From Sideroxydans sp. (GTDB lineage Bacteria; Pseudomonadota; Gammaproteobacteria; Burkholderiales; Gallionellaceae): DNA of 64,000 nucleotides. The translations under genes and the position numbers were made by a program. Each line of letters begins with the position of its first letter. Positions within the stretch are counted from its first letter, which is position 1. This document shows positions 42,932 through 52,093 of the stretch, piece after piece. Under the pieces are notes generated by a model. It had not been told where the DNA came from, ran no database searches, and saw only the letters and a program-made list of their open reading frames with translations. The stretch lies in contig JAGXGC010000016.1 of assembly GCA_024636935.1 (NCBI GenBank), forward strand, positions 1 through 64,000, read 5' to 3'.

Positions 42932-44203
42932 TTACTTCAGCTTTTCGATGCCCAGCATCTTCATGATGCTGCCTTCATAGAACGGCTCGGTGGTGCCTTT
43001 CTTCATCTTGCGGATGAAGTATTTCTCGAAAGCGACTTTTGCGAGGTGCACCCACTTGCCTTCGGAGAACCAGTTCACATTGCGTGGCGGGATCTGCGGG
43101 ATGGCGACGAATGCGACGCCGCTCTCGCCGAAGTCGGCCAGACACACTGCGTTCCAAGTGGCTTCCACATCAGCAGGCTGGCCGGTGAGGTCGGCTTTGA
43201 TGTTCTGCACGGTGGCGGTGACCATGGACTCGATCATGTAACCGGTCTTTGGGGTGCCGACCGGAATAGGCGTCGGCTCCACCGGCGGGATCGCGACGCA
43301 AACGCCAACAGCAAAGATGTTCTTGTACTTCGCGTTGCGCTGGTGCTTATCCACAGTGATGAAGCCGCGCGGGTTGGTCAGGCCTTCGATGCCGAATACT
43401 GCGTCGATACCTTTGAAGGCGGGCAGCATCATGCTGTACTTGAAGGGCAGTTCGTGTTGTTTCTTTTCTTGGCCCATGTCGTCATGCTCGGTGACATACA
43501 TCTTGCCGTCTTCGACTTTGGTGACCTTGGCGTTGCAGATCCACTTGATATGCTTGTCGCGCATGCCGGATTCCAAGATGCCTTTTGAGTCACCGACGCC
43601 GCCCAATCCGAGGTGGCCGATGTAGGGCTCGGAGGTGACGAAGGTCATCGGTACTTTGGTGCGGATCTTGCGCTTGCGCAGATCCGTTTCCATGATGAAT
43701 GCGTATTCGTAAGCAGGGCCGAAGCAGGATGCACCTTGTACGGCACCGACCACGATAGGGCCCGGCTCTTTGCAGAAATCGTCCCAGATGTCATGTGACT
43801 TCATTGCGTGGTCGACGTGGCAAACGGAGTGTGTGTGGCCACCATGTGGGCCCAGACCTTCGACTTCATCAAACGCCAGCTTGGGGCCAGTGGCGATGAC
43901 GAGGTAGTCGTAGTCCATCATGCTGCCGTCATTGAGTTCAAGCTGGTTCTGATCCGGATGGACGCGCTTCACACCGGAGGAATTGAATTCGATGCCCTTG
44001 CGCTGCAGATAGGTGCGCACTGGGAATTCGATGTGTTTGCGTTCACGCCATTTGACACCTACCCATGGGTTGGACGGGGTGAAGTGGAAGTTCTCGCCGT
44101 TGTTGACGACGGTGATCTTGTGCTTGCTGTCCAGTTCTGCGCGCATTTCGTAAGCGGCCGGCATACCGCCGACGCCTGCACCCATGATGACTACATGTGC
44201 CAT
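42932..44203 (-). CDS. sqr: Sulfide:quinone oxidoreductase (Acidithiobacillus type)
   Basis: 423 residues. It is collinear with the A. ferrooxidans enzyme as I remember it: FAD-binding VVIMGAGVGGMPAAYEM, the three catalytic cysteines Cys128 (SVCHVDHA), Cys160 (GASCFGPAYEY) and Cys354 (NAVCLADFG), the SEPYIGHLG segment and the amphipathic membrane-binding C-terminus (WVHLAKVAFEKYFIRKM). It oxidises sulfide to polysulfide and reduces quinone. It lies downstream of a two-component pair on the same strand, which suggests control by it. Confidence 0.95.
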   Translation of the reverse strand: MAHVVIMGAGVGGMPAAYEMRAELDSKHKITVVNNGENFHFTPSNPWVGVKWRERKHIEFPVRTYLQRKGIEFNSSGVKRVHPDQNQLELNDGSMMDYDYLVIATGPKLAFDEVEGLGPHGGHTHSVCHVDHAMKSHDIWDDFCKEPGPIVVGAVQGASCFGPAYEYAFIMETDLRKRKIRTKVPMTFVTSEPYIGHLGLGGVGDSKGILESGMRDKHIKWICNAKVTKVEDGKMYVTEHDDMGQEKKQHELPFKYSMMLPAFKGIDAVFGIEGLTNPRGFITVDKHQRNAKYKNIFAVGVCVAIPPVEPTPIPVGTPKTGYMIESMVTATVQNIKADLTGQPADVEATWNAVCLADFGESGVAFVAIPQIPPRNVNWFSEGKWVHLAKVAFEKYFIRKMKKGTTEPFYEGSIMKMLGIEKLK

Positions 44204-44305
44204 GTGTGTTCCCCTGTCTAGTTATGGTTGATGGAAGTGCCTCCGTTACATCCGGATAAAGCAAATTTCACCGGCGCGTAATTAGGCGCAATAAGGCATG
44301 GTAGT

Positions 44306-44346
44306 GTCTATAACCCCATTGGGTGGCATGGGTAGCCCATATGGGG
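44306..44346. promoter_or_regulatory. Operator-like dyad upstream of sqr
   Basis: CCCCATTGGG (44314-44323) faces CCCATATGGGG (44336-44346) as an inverted repeat with one base of slippage. It contains TACCCAT on the minus strand (44328-44334), which fits the NarL heptamer consensus TACYYMT. It overlaps GTCTATAACCCCAT (44306-44319), a motif also seen upstream of the kinase and rhodanese genes. Confidence 0.5.
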
Positions 44347-44354
44347 CGTGTGTA

Positions 44355-45017
44355 CTATTCGTTGTCGTTGGCATTGCCTTGTTCCTTGGCGAACAGTACG
44401 GCAGCTTTGACGCGGGACGATAGATTGAGTTTGTTCAGGATGTGGCGCACATGCTGTTTGACGGTGTCGTAACTGATGGAGAGTGTCTGAGCGATGGCCT
44501 TGTTGCTTTCGCCGCGCGAGAGTAGTTGCAGGATCTCTTTCTCGCGTTCGGTGAGCAGATTGAGTGAGTGTCTGGGTTCGCTGCCGGGCTGCTTGCCTTT
44601 TAGCATGTCGATCATCTTCACCGTCATCGACGGGGCGACCACCATCTCGCCGGAGGCGACACGGCGGATGGCGTCGACCACGTCTTCAGGTGCCATGTCT
44701 TTAAGCAGGAAACCGCGCGCGCCCGCTTTGATCGCGTTGGAGAGGTCGGTCTCGGAATCGCTCATGGTGAGGATGACGGTGGGGATGGTGCAGCCATCTT
44801 CGCGAATCTGTTGCAGCATGGCGATACCATCCATCGGCTTCATGCGCAGATCCATCACGATCACATCCGGTTCTAGTTCGATCAGTTTCTGCAACGCCTC
44901 CAGACTACCGACTGCGCCGAGCACATTGAAGCCGTAGCCCTTGCTCAATAATTCACACAATCCCATGCGACACAGGTTCTGGTCATCCACCAAGGCAATC
45001 TTCAGCATCTCACTCAT
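44355..45017 (-). CDS. NarL/FixJ-type response regulator
   Basis: 220 residues. Receiver domain with acidic pair DD (11-12), phospho-acceptor Asp56 (VIVMDLRMKP) and LLKDMAPEDV; C-terminal LuxR-type HTH (LTEREKEILQLLSRGESNKAIAQTL...SYDTVKQHV). Overlaps its kinase gene by 8 bases. sqr starts about 150 bases downstream. Confidence 0.93.
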   Translation of the reverse strand: MSEMLKIALVDDQNLCRMGLCELLSKGYGFNVLGAVGSLEALQKLIELEPDVIVMDLRMKPMDGIAMLQQIREDGCTIPTVILTMSDSETDLSNAIKAGARGFLLKDMAPEDVVDAIRRVASGEMVVAPSMTVKMIDMLKGKQPGSEPRHSLNLLTEREKEILQLLSRGESNKAIAQTLSISYDTVKQHVRHILNKLNLSSRVKAAVLFAKEQGNANDNE

Positions 45018-46230
45018 TCAGCGTTCTCCAGTTGGATTCCGGCTCGGGGAAGTAAAATTGTACGCAGGTTCCCAAGCCTTTGGTGCTCTCGACGCGTATT
45101 TCGCCGCCTACTCGTTGCGCACGCTCGCGCATGATAACTAAACCATAATGACCTTCGGCGGGTGCGAAGGTGCCGACGCCATTATCTTCTACCATGAATA
45201 CGTAGTAACCGCAGACATAATCGACGATCACTCTGGCATGCGATGCGTTGGAATGCTTCTCGATATTGGAGAGTGCTTCGCGCACGATGTTATAGGTTTG
45301 AATCTCATGTTCCAGTGGCAGATCCAGATCGGCGATGCGTACTTTGCAGTCGAGTACGATATGGTTTCGTTGGTTGAACTCGCCACACAGGTCTTGCAAT
45401 GCATACAGCAGACCTGCCGTGTTCATCTCGCTGCGGAAGTCGGTGATCAGTGCGCGTACTGCCTTCTGGCCGATCACCAGCGCATCTTCGATATCGCCGA
45501 CGTATTTGCTGGCATTGCCGTTGTTGCTGCGCACAGCTTCACGCAGCAGGGTGGTGTTCATGCGCGCATAGTTGAGAGTTTGTGCCAGCGAATCGTGGAT
45601 CTCGTTGGCGATGGATTGGCGTTCCATCAGGAGTTCGGCACGGCGCGCCTCGCGACCCGCCTGGGTGTGTTCGATCAGTGCGGCCAGCATGTCGGCGAAG
45701 TTGACCGCCATCTGAGCAGACGGGCTGAAAGTGGTCTGCGGGGTGTCGAAGAACAGGGTGAACACCCCTAATAGTGTGTCCGCAGAAGCTCTGCCTTCCA
45801 AAGGGATAGAGATCACTGATTGCATGCTTTGGTTGGTCGAACCACATTGCCGTGTCTCGCAGTTCTCTATGTCAGTGGCGCACATGCCGTGGCGGAAGGC
45901 GTCGCGACTGCAATCTTCGCAGGCCAGTTCGCTTACGCGTTCGGAATCCAGCTCCTCGTTCGAAAGGCCGACAGTACTGATGATGGGCAGGGTATGTTCG
46001 TCCGGCAGCAGGATACGGATCACGCCCGCACGTGCATGCAGCATGCTAAGGGCGGATTCTAGGCAATGCGTGAGTAGGGTCTCTAGGTCGCTGGCGCGCT
46101 GGGAGAGGAAGCTCTGTTCCACGCAGGCATCCACGCCGCCGTCTATGTCTGGCGGGATGAATTCTGGCTCGCTAGTCCAGAAGAATTCGGTTTCATCCGA
46201 AAGCTCTGCGGGGATGGATAGTCTGTTCAT
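45010..46230 (-). CDS. Soluble NarX-type histidine kinase with Cys-rich GAF domain
   Basis: 406 residues with no membrane segment, so it senses a cytoplasmic signal. A GAF domain (about 45-185) contains five cysteines in 26 residues: Cys104, 107, 117, 124 and 129 (ACEDCSRD, GMCATD, ENCETRQCG). Then come a HisKA_3 box with His212 (ANEIHDSLAQTL) and a HATPase (NIVREALSNIEKHSNA, VEDNGVG, GHYGLVIMRERA). The Cys cluster could hold Fe-S or react with persulfides. Next to sqr, a sulfide/redox sensor is a reasonable inference. Confidence 0.9.
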   Translation of the reverse strand: MNRLSIPAELSDETEFFWTSEPEFIPPDIDGGVDACVEQSFLSQRASDLETLLTHCLESALSMLHARAGVIRILLPDEHTLPIISTVGLSNEELDSERVSELACEDCSRDAFRHGMCATDIENCETRQCGSTNQSMQSVISIPLEGRASADTLLGVFTLFFDTPQTTFSPSAQMAVNFADMLAALIEHTQAGREARRAELLMERQSIANEIHDSLAQTLNYARMNTTLLREAVRSNNGNASKYVGDIEDALVIGQKAVRALITDFRSEMNTAGLLYALQDLCGEFNQRNHIVLDCKVRIADLDLPLEHEIQTYNIVREALSNIEKHSNASHARVIVDYVCGYYVFMVEDNGVGTFAPAEGHYGLVIMRERAQRVGGEIRVESTKGLGTCVQFYFPEPESNWRTLNE

Positions 46231-46630
46231 TGAGACTCTGCAAGAAAGGGTTGCGTTGTCCAGCGCTAGACTTCTGGGAGGCTGAAAGTACTTTTATTCT
46301 TTTAAGGTTATGTCTCTTTGCAACAAATATCAACCGTTAGAAAATTGTGCCTGAAACTCATCACCCGTCGGGGTGAGGGAGGCCTCCCCCGATATGGGTA
46401 TAGACCCTTCGTGCGTTATTCGGGCTAACTTTTTATTCTAGACAGAAATAGTGGGTATGAAGATCTGCATCGTTTGAGCGCTCCTATTGCATGTGTGCTT
46501 GGCCCACGGTGGCGCTGCCAAGTAGACGAGTTTGGACGTCCGTGTGATCCAGACCCAAAAGCTGCAAGCTATCACCGCTAAATAATGGGTCTATAATCCG
46601 ACTGTCCAGAACCGATCAGGAGCCACGACC
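46231..46630. promoter_or_regulatory. 400-bp divergent promoter region (kinase / rhodanese)
   Basis: No gene seen. GTCTATACCCAT lies on the minus strand at 46394-46405 (within GGGTATAGACCC), upstream of the kinase. GTCTATAATCC lies on the plus strand at 46589-46599 and includes TATAAT (46592-46597), a good -10 for the rhodanese gene. AGGAG (46618-46622) is its ribosome site. Confidence 0.5.
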
Positions 46631-47017
46631 ATGCAACATCTCACCCCGAAAGAAGCTTACGATTTTCTGCAGTCCAATCCCGAAGCAGTGTTTGTCGATG
46701 TGCGCAGCGAGATGGAATATATGTTTGTCGGTCATCCGCGCGGTTCCATTCATATTCCTTGGGTGGATGGCCCTGATTGGGAGATCGATCCCATGTTCGT
46801 TGCGCATGTGCGCAAAGCTTCCAGCGTGAATCGACCAGTAGTGTTGATCTGTCGCTCCGGCCGCCGCTCTGCCGATGCTGGCTTGGCTTTGGAGAATGCA
46901 GGACTGAAAGACATCTACAACGTCACGCACGGATTCGAGGGTGATCTAGACGATACTCACCATCGCAATTCACATAACGGGTGGCGCTTTGAAGGTCTTC
47001 CCTGGGCGCAGACTTAA
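46631..47017 (+). CDS. Rhodanese-like sulfurtransferase
   Basis: 128 residues, single rhodanese domain: VFVDVRSEMEYMFVGHPRGS and active-site loop CRSGRRS with Cys74. No signal peptide is seen, so it is cytoplasmic. It can pass persulfide sulfur to TusA-type carriers. Single gene, with its own TATAAT box upstream. Confidence 0.92.
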   Translation: MQHLTPKEAYDFLQSNPEAVFVDVRSEMEYMFVGHPRGSIHIPWVDGPDWEIDPMFVAHVRKASSVNRPVVLICRSGRRSADAGLALENAGLKDIYNVTHGFEGDLDDTHHRNSHNGWRFEGLPWAQT

Positions 47018-47091
47018 TTAAGCTAGAAGCTACTGCACATCTGCGAATCCTGCCGTATCCATAGCCGCATGTTTCCGGCAATATTGCGGCT

Positions 47092-48255
47092 ATGCAAAAT
47101 CTATTCGACTCCGCTCCATCCCGGGCTGGCACGGCCAGCCTTAAGTTCGATCTGCGCCGTGAAGTCTTCGGCAAAGAAGATGTCATTCCTTTGTGGGTGG
47201 CCGATATGGATTTCGCCGTGCCGGAAGCGGTGCAGCGTGCTCTAGCGCAACGTGCCGCGCATCCGGTCTTTGGTTACACCATCTTTCCCCAATCGCTTAA
47301 CGACGCGCTGATCCATTGGCTGGCCACGCGCCACCATTGGCACATCGCCAGCGAGTCCATTTTGTTCTGTCCCGGCGTCGTGCCATCGCTGCATGCCTGC
47401 ATCATGGCGCTCACTGAGCCAGGTGACAGCGTGATCGTGCAGCCGCCGGTGTATGCACCGTTCCTTTCCGCTGCCGAGGTATGCGGGCGTAGGTCCTTGC
47501 TCAATCCACTCAAGCTGGATGCTGGCCGATATTCATTCGATCTGGATGACCTTGAGCGTTGCGCGAATGAAGGCGGGCGCATGTTGATTATGTGTTCGCC
47601 GCACAACCCGGTCGGACGCGTGTGGCAGCAGGAGGAATTACAGGCGCTGTTGGCCGTATGCGAAAAGCACGACATTACGGTGGTCTCAGACGAGATCCAT
47701 GCCGACCTGATCTATCCCGGTTTCAAGCATGTGCCACTCGCCACGTTGAACGACAAGGTGAAGATCGTCACTGCCGTCGCCCCCAGCAAGACTTTCAATA
47801 TTCCTGGCTTAGGTCTATCGGCACTCGTCGTGCCGGAAGCAGCAGATCGCAAAGCCATCACCCAAGCCTTCGACACGCTGCATGTCAGCGCCAGCAACCC
47901 GTTCAGCATCGCTGCGTTTGAAGCCGCATATCGAGACGGTGCGCCATGGCTGAATGAGTTGATGGACTATCTGGCTGGTACGCGCGACATGGTGCGTGAC
48001 TATCTGCAGCAGCATCTGCCGCAAATAAAGATGGTCGAGTCGGAAGGGACTTATCTGTTGTGGTTGGATTGCCGCGAGATGGGATTGAACGACAAGCAGC
48101 TGAAAGATTTCTTCGTGCAGAAAGCGGGTGTGGGCATGAGTCCGGGCACGATGTTCGGGGCCGGAGGCAGTGGCCATATGCGTATGAACATCGGCGCGCC
48201 ACGCAGTCTCATCAAGCAGGCGCTAGAGAATATCTCAGCTGCGCTGCGTGCCTGA
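47092..48255 (+). CDS. PatB/MalY-type PLP-dependent C-S lyase
   Basis: 387 residues, class I/II aminotransferase fold. VIPLWVADMDFAVPEAV is typical of PatB; the PLP Lys is Lys233 in APSKTFNIPGLG; SPHNPVGRVW and MRMNIGAPRSL are conserved. Such enzymes cleave cystathionine or cysteine conjugates, releasing thiols, ammonia and pyruvate. Substrate unspecified. A neighbouring exporter runs convergently. Confidence 0.9.
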   Translation: MQNLFDSAPSRAGTASLKFDLRREVFGKEDVIPLWVADMDFAVPEAVQRALAQRAAHPVFGYTIFPQSLNDALIHWLATRHHWHIASESILFCPGVVPSLHACIMALTEPGDSVIVQPPVYAPFLSAAEVCGRRSLLNPLKLDAGRYSFDLDDLERCANEGGRMLIMCSPHNPVGRVWQQEELQALLAVCEKHDITVVSDEIHADLIYPGFKHVPLATLNDKVKIVTAVAPSKTFNIPGLGLSALVVPEAADRKAITQAFDTLHVSASNPFSIAAFEAAYRDGAPWLNELMDYLAGTRDMVRDYLQQHLPQIKMVESEGTYLLWLDCREMGLNDKQLKDFFVQKAGVGMSPGTMFGAGGSGHMRMNIGAPRSLIKQALENISAALRA

Positions 48256-48256
48256 A

Positions 48257-49096
48257 TCAGCGCTTTCCGAAGCGCAATACCAGCAATATCCCCCCCAGTA
48301 TCAGCACCGAAGCGATCACTAGATCCTGAGTGACGGTTTCGCCCAGTAGCAAAATCCCCGCGATGGCTGCGAGCACCGGGGCGGAGAGTTGCACCGTCGA
48401 TGCCGTCATTGCGCGCATGTGTTGCAGCACGCGATACCACAGCACATAGCCCAAGGCCGACGTCACCGCACCCGATAGCATGGCATACAACACACCTTGT
48501 CCATCCAGCTGCAGCCAAGGCAATGCGATCAGCGAGAGCGCAACAGCCATCGGTGCGGCTCGCAGGAAATTACCGGCAGTCGCCGCCGCCGGATTCGGCT
48601 GGCCGCGCCCGAACATTGAATACACGCCCCAAGCGACACCGCTGGCCAACATCAAGATAGAATCCAGCACCGACGGCGCTTCTACGCCGGGCGACACCAG
48701 TATCACCAGCCCGACCATCGCAGAGACGAAGCCCGCAGCCTGAATGCGCGTCATACGTTCGCCACCAATGAATCCGGCGATGAGCATGGTTGCCTGCACC
48801 GCGCCGAACAGCATCAACGCGCCCGCGCCAGTGTCTATGCTGCGATAGGCAAAGGAGAGGGTGACGGCGTAGATGAATAAGGCCGTCGCGCTGCGCCAGC
48901 TACCGTGCGCGAGCGGAGCCTGTCGTTGTAAGCTCATCAACAGCCACAACATGGCTGCACCGGACAGCAGGCGAACGCTGGTGAAGCTGGCGGCATCGAT
49001 GCCGGTCTCTTTGAGAGCCATGCGGCAGAATAATGAATTGCCTGCGAAGGCGATCATGGTCAGTACGGTTAGGGCCGTGAGGCGGAGCTTGGTCAT
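48257..49096 (-). CDS. EamA/DMT family transporter
   Basis: 279 residues with about ten hydrophobic helices in two EamA repeats (MIAFAGNSLFCRMALKETG, then GVAWGVYSMFGRGQPNPAA). Likely exports an amino acid or small metabolite; substrate unknown. It ends one base after the convergent PatB-like gene. Confidence 0.9.
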   Translation of the reverse strand: MTKLRLTALTVLTMIAFAGNSLFCRMALKETGIDAASFTSVRLLSGAAMLWLLMSLQRQAPLAHGSWRSATALFIYAVTLSFAYRSIDTGAGALMLFGAVQATMLIAGFIGGERMTRIQAAGFVSAMVGLVILVSPGVEAPSVLDSILMLASGVAWGVYSMFGRGQPNPAAATAGNFLRAAPMAVALSLIALPWLQLDGQGVLYAMLSGAVTSALGYVLWYRVLQHMRAMTASTVQLSAPVLAAIAGILLLGETVTQDLVIASVLILGGILLVLRFGKR

Positions 49097-49158
49097 GGTG
49101 AGGGTTGCGGAATAGGTGGCAGCGATGCTACCTGAAACAGGCGCGAACGGCCCGACAC

Positions 49159-50148
49159 TCAGCGCGCCAGCTTCAGCGGCTCTGCAGCTGTTTGGCTGAG
49201 GTAGTGCACATTGAATAATTCGTTATCGTCGTGCCAAGTCGATTGCAGGTGCCAGCCTGCGGTGCGAGCCAGTTGTTTGAATTCCTGTGCACTGTATTTG
49301 TAGGAGTTCTCGGTGTGGATGGTTTCACCTTCTGCAAACTCGAATGATTCTCCATTCAGCTTGATTGCTTGCTCGCACTGGCTGACCAGATGCATCTCTA
49401 TGCGTCCATGCTCATCGTTGTAATACGCGTGATGTGCGAACTGGTCAGCATCTAGGTGCGCGCCCAGTTCGCTTTGCATGCGATTCAGCAGATTGATGTT
49501 GAACGCGGCAGTGTGACCTGCGGCATCGTTGTAGGCGGCATTCAAAGTCTCGATAGATTTCTTTGCGTCCACGCCGATCAGCAAGCCACCGCTTGGGCCG
49601 ACCAGTGTGGCGACGCGCTTAAGTAGTGTCACAGCTTCGTCCGGTGTGCAGTTGCCGATGGTGGAGCCGGGAAAGAACACCACCTGTCGCTTGCCCGCTT
49701 GGCGCTTGAGCGCATGTCTCGGCAGTTGATGGTAGTCGGCGCACAGCGGCTGCATCTTCAGCGCAGGGAACATCGCTTGCAGGCGTTGCGTGCTGTTGAG
49801 TAGGTGCGGTTCGCAGATATCGATGGGTACATACACCGCGTCTTTAGCCAGATGCTGCAAGATCAGTGGTGTCTTGGTGGCGCTGCCGCTGCCCAACTCG
49901 ATCAATGTGCAGGAGGTGTCGATCATGCGCGCCATCTCTTCGCCATGACGTTCGAGGATGGCAGTCTCGGTGCGCGTGGGGTAATACTCCGGCGTGGTGC
50001 AGATCAGATCGAACAGATGTGAGCCATGTGCATCGTAGAAGTATTTCGGCGGGATGGTCTTGGGTTGCTGACGTAAACCTTCGCGTACGCTACACAGGAA
50101 ATCATCCTCGTCCTGATCATGGGAAGGGGTGGGCGATTCGTTACGCAT
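49159..50148 (-). CDS. egtD: L-histidine N-alpha-methyltransferase EgtD
   Basis: 329 residues. SAM-binding ELGSGSATKT, VPIDICEPHLL, VVFFPGSTIGN and the substrate-site region NSYKYSAQEFKQLA mark EgtD. It trimethylates histidine to hercynine, first step of ergothioneine synthesis. One-base overlap with egtB (TGATG-type). Confidence 0.95.
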   Translation of the reverse strand: MRNESPTPSHDQDEDDFLCSVREGLRQQPKTIPPKYFYDAHGSHLFDLICTTPEYYPTRTETAILERHGEEMARMIDTSCTLIELGSGSATKTPLILQHLAKDAVYVPIDICEPHLLNSTQRLQAMFPALKMQPLCADYHQLPRHALKRQAGKRQVVFFPGSTIGNCTPDEAVTLLKRVATLVGPSGGLLIGVDAKKSIETLNAAYNDAAGHTAAFNINLLNRMQSELGAHLDADQFAHHAYYNDEHGRIEMHLVSQCEQAIKLNGESFEFAEGETIHTENSYKYSAQEFKQLARTAGWHLQSTWHDDNELFNVHYLSQTAAEPLKLAR

Positions 50149-51383
50149 CAGATGTCCTCCGCCAGACGCAGGCCGGAGAACATCCAGCGGTCAGCAGCCC
50201 GGAAAAAATTGCGGTATGTCGCGCGCATATGATCCTGTGCCGTGACGCAACAGCCGCCGCGCAACACCATCTGTTCGCTCATGAACTTGCCGTTGTATTC
50301 GCCTAGTGTGCCGGGCAGCGGTTTGAAACCGGGGTAGGGCAGGTAGGCGCTCTGCGTCCACTCCCACAGGTCGCCGAACATCTGGGTATGGCCTGTCTGC
50401 GCGGGCTGTGGCACATACAAACCGTTGTCGAGGAAGTTGCCCGCGATGCTTTGCGTGCTGGCGGCATGTTCCCATTCCGCTTCGGTCGGCAGACGTTTGG
50501 CCGCCCAGCGCGCATAGGCCTCCGCTTCGTAATAACTCAGGTGCGACACGGGTTCGTTCATGCGCAAGCCATGCGCACCGGTCAGGTCGAAGTGTTGCCA
50601 CTCTCGGTCTTGTTTGAACCAATACAACGGCGCTTGCCAGCCTTGTTCTTTGATCGTGAGCCATGCATCGGACAGCCACAGATCGACACGTTCATATCCA
50701 CCGTCTTCGATGAAGGCCAGATATTCCGCATTGCTGACCAGTCGCGTGCCTAGCCGGAAATCCTGCACGTAGGTCTTATGCCGAGGGCGTTCGTTGTCAT
50801 AGGCGAACGAATCGCCGCTGTGTCCGATCTCGGTGATGCCGGCAGAGAATTCCTGCCAGCCCATCGCGATTGTTGGCGCTTCTGGGGGAAGTTTGATCTG
50901 GTGATAGGCTGGGTGCAATGGATTGATTGAAAAGTTGTAACGCGTATCCATCAGCAACAACTCTTGATGCTGTATCTCGTGTTCCAGTCCCAATTGCAAT
51001 CGCTGGCGGATATCGGCGGCGTGTTGTTCGGGCACATTGCTCAGCAAATCGAGTAGCGCGTTATCGACATGATGGCGGTAGTCATAAACCTCTTGCACTG
51101 TCGGGCGCGACAGCATGCCGCGCTGTGGGCGCGGGAAGAACGTGCCCGCCGTCTCGTAATAGGAATTGAACAGGTGTGCGTATTCTTCACGCAGCATGCG
51201 GTACTGCTTTGCATACGGGATGAGGATGAATGTCTCGAAGAACCAGGTGACGTGCGCCAGATGCCACTTCGGCGGACTCACGCTCTCCATCGCCTGGATA
51301 CAGTAGTCCTCGATCTCCAGCGGAGCGCAGAGTGACTCGGAACGTGCGCGTACTGCTCGGTAACGCTTGATCAGATCATCCAT
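50148..51383 (-). CDS. egtB: Ergothioneine sulfoxide synthase EgtB
   Basis: 411 residues. An N-terminal DinB-like domain supplies metal-binding histidines (PPKWHLAHVTWFFETF, LEHEIQHQELL); the C-terminal FGE-sulfatase domain has RLPTEAEWEHAA, LWEWTQSAY and VLRGGCCVT. It joins hercynine to a thiol donor with O2. egtA, egtC and egtE are not present in the window, so the thiol donor may be cysteine and a lyase from elsewhere would be needed. Confidence 0.95.
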   Translation of the reverse strand: MDDLIKRYRAVRARSESLCAPLEIEDYCIQAMESVSPPKWHLAHVTWFFETFILIPYAKQYRMLREEYAHLFNSYYETAGTFFPRPQRGMLSRPTVQEVYDYRHHVDNALLDLLSNVPEQHAADIRQRLQLGLEHEIQHQELLLMDTRYNFSINPLHPAYHQIKLPPEAPTIAMGWQEFSAGITEIGHSGDSFAYDNERPRHKTYVQDFRLGTRLVSNAEYLAFIEDGGYERVDLWLSDAWLTIKEQGWQAPLYWFKQDREWQHFDLTGAHGLRMNEPVSHLSYYEAEAYARWAAKRLPTEAEWEHAASTQSIAGNFLDNGLYVPQPAQTGHTQMFGDLWEWTQSAYLPYPGFKPLPGTLGEYNGKFMSEQMVLRGGCCVTAQDHMRATYRNFFRAADRWMFSGLRLAEDI

Positions 51384-51398
51384 CGTCTCGTCAGTCCT

Positions 51399-51554
51399 CT
51401 ATTTGACGTCGTGCCAGCGCGCGACGTGTTTATTGAGGTGAGCCACCATTGCGGACGGCTCGAGGAATTGCCATGCTGCATCTTCGTTCACCTTGCCGTC
51501 AACCTCAACGGTGTAATAACAGTGCTCACCCTTCCACGGGTAACCGATATGCAT
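51399..51554 (-). CDS. Short DUF427-like protein
   Basis: 51 residues from ATG 51554 to TAG at 51399. The reading YPWKGEHCYYTVEVDGKVNE, then DAAWQFLEP and ARWHDVK, follows the C-terminal half of DUF427 proteins (CPWKGxxxYYxVxVDGKxNxDAAW...). The usual N-terminal half is missing: a stop codon lies ten codons upstream in frame. Either a genuinely short member or a truncated gene. It sits 15 bases before egtB. Confidence 0.62.
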   Translation of the reverse strand: MHIGYPWKGEHCYYTVEVDGKVNEDAAWQFLEPSAMVAHLNKHVARWHDVK

Positions 51555-51581
51555 CTCTCTCGGGTTGGCAGTCGTCTTTCC

Positions 51582-51830
51582 TTAGTTGCTTGAAGATTCT
51601 TTAGGTTCTTTGCCGCAGCATCCTTTGCCATTCTCCTGCACGGGTGGACACGCTACGCTGCCGTAAGAGCAATAAACGCAGCAATCGCCTGGCTTGGGTT
51701 TGAGTAGGGCATGGCAGTGGGTGCATTCGTAGAACCACTGGCATGCATCTTCAGGCATGACTTCCAATTTCTGGTGTCTGCAGTGTGGGCAGGTGAGTAG
51801 TGATTCGAGTACGGGCTTAAATGTGCTCAT
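51582..51830 (-). CDS. Small zinc-ribbon protein of the GDCCxxC type
   Basis: 82 residues. N-terminal ribbon TCPHCRHQKLE...YECTHCHALL (two CxxC pairs), then the hallmark GDCCVYCSYGSVACPP and a Cys-rich tail (GKGCCGKEP). Probably binds zinc or another metal; function unknown. First gene of the egtBD operon. Confidence 0.85.
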   Translation of the reverse strand: MSTFKPVLESLLTCPHCRHQKLEVMPEDACQWFYECTHCHALLKPKPGDCCVYCSYGSVACPPVQENGKGCCGKEPKESSSN

Positions 51831-52093
51831 GGTCAGTCTGCTCGGGTGGTGAGCTCGAGGTTGATTCTACGCAACATATCTTCAAGTGAAATAGCTATCT
51901 GCTTGGCGGGGAAGCAAGTGTTAGTCGCTGTGTTCAGGCCAAACTTACAACTGGATAGTAAAATTATTTGATGTGAGAGTGTAAGAGGCATCGTAAGCTG
52001 AAATTGGCATTGACTGAGCGCGCAGGGGAAAGGATACTTCGGGCCGTACGGTCGGATGTTCCCTCCGTTTAACGATCAAAAAAACCGTATTCT

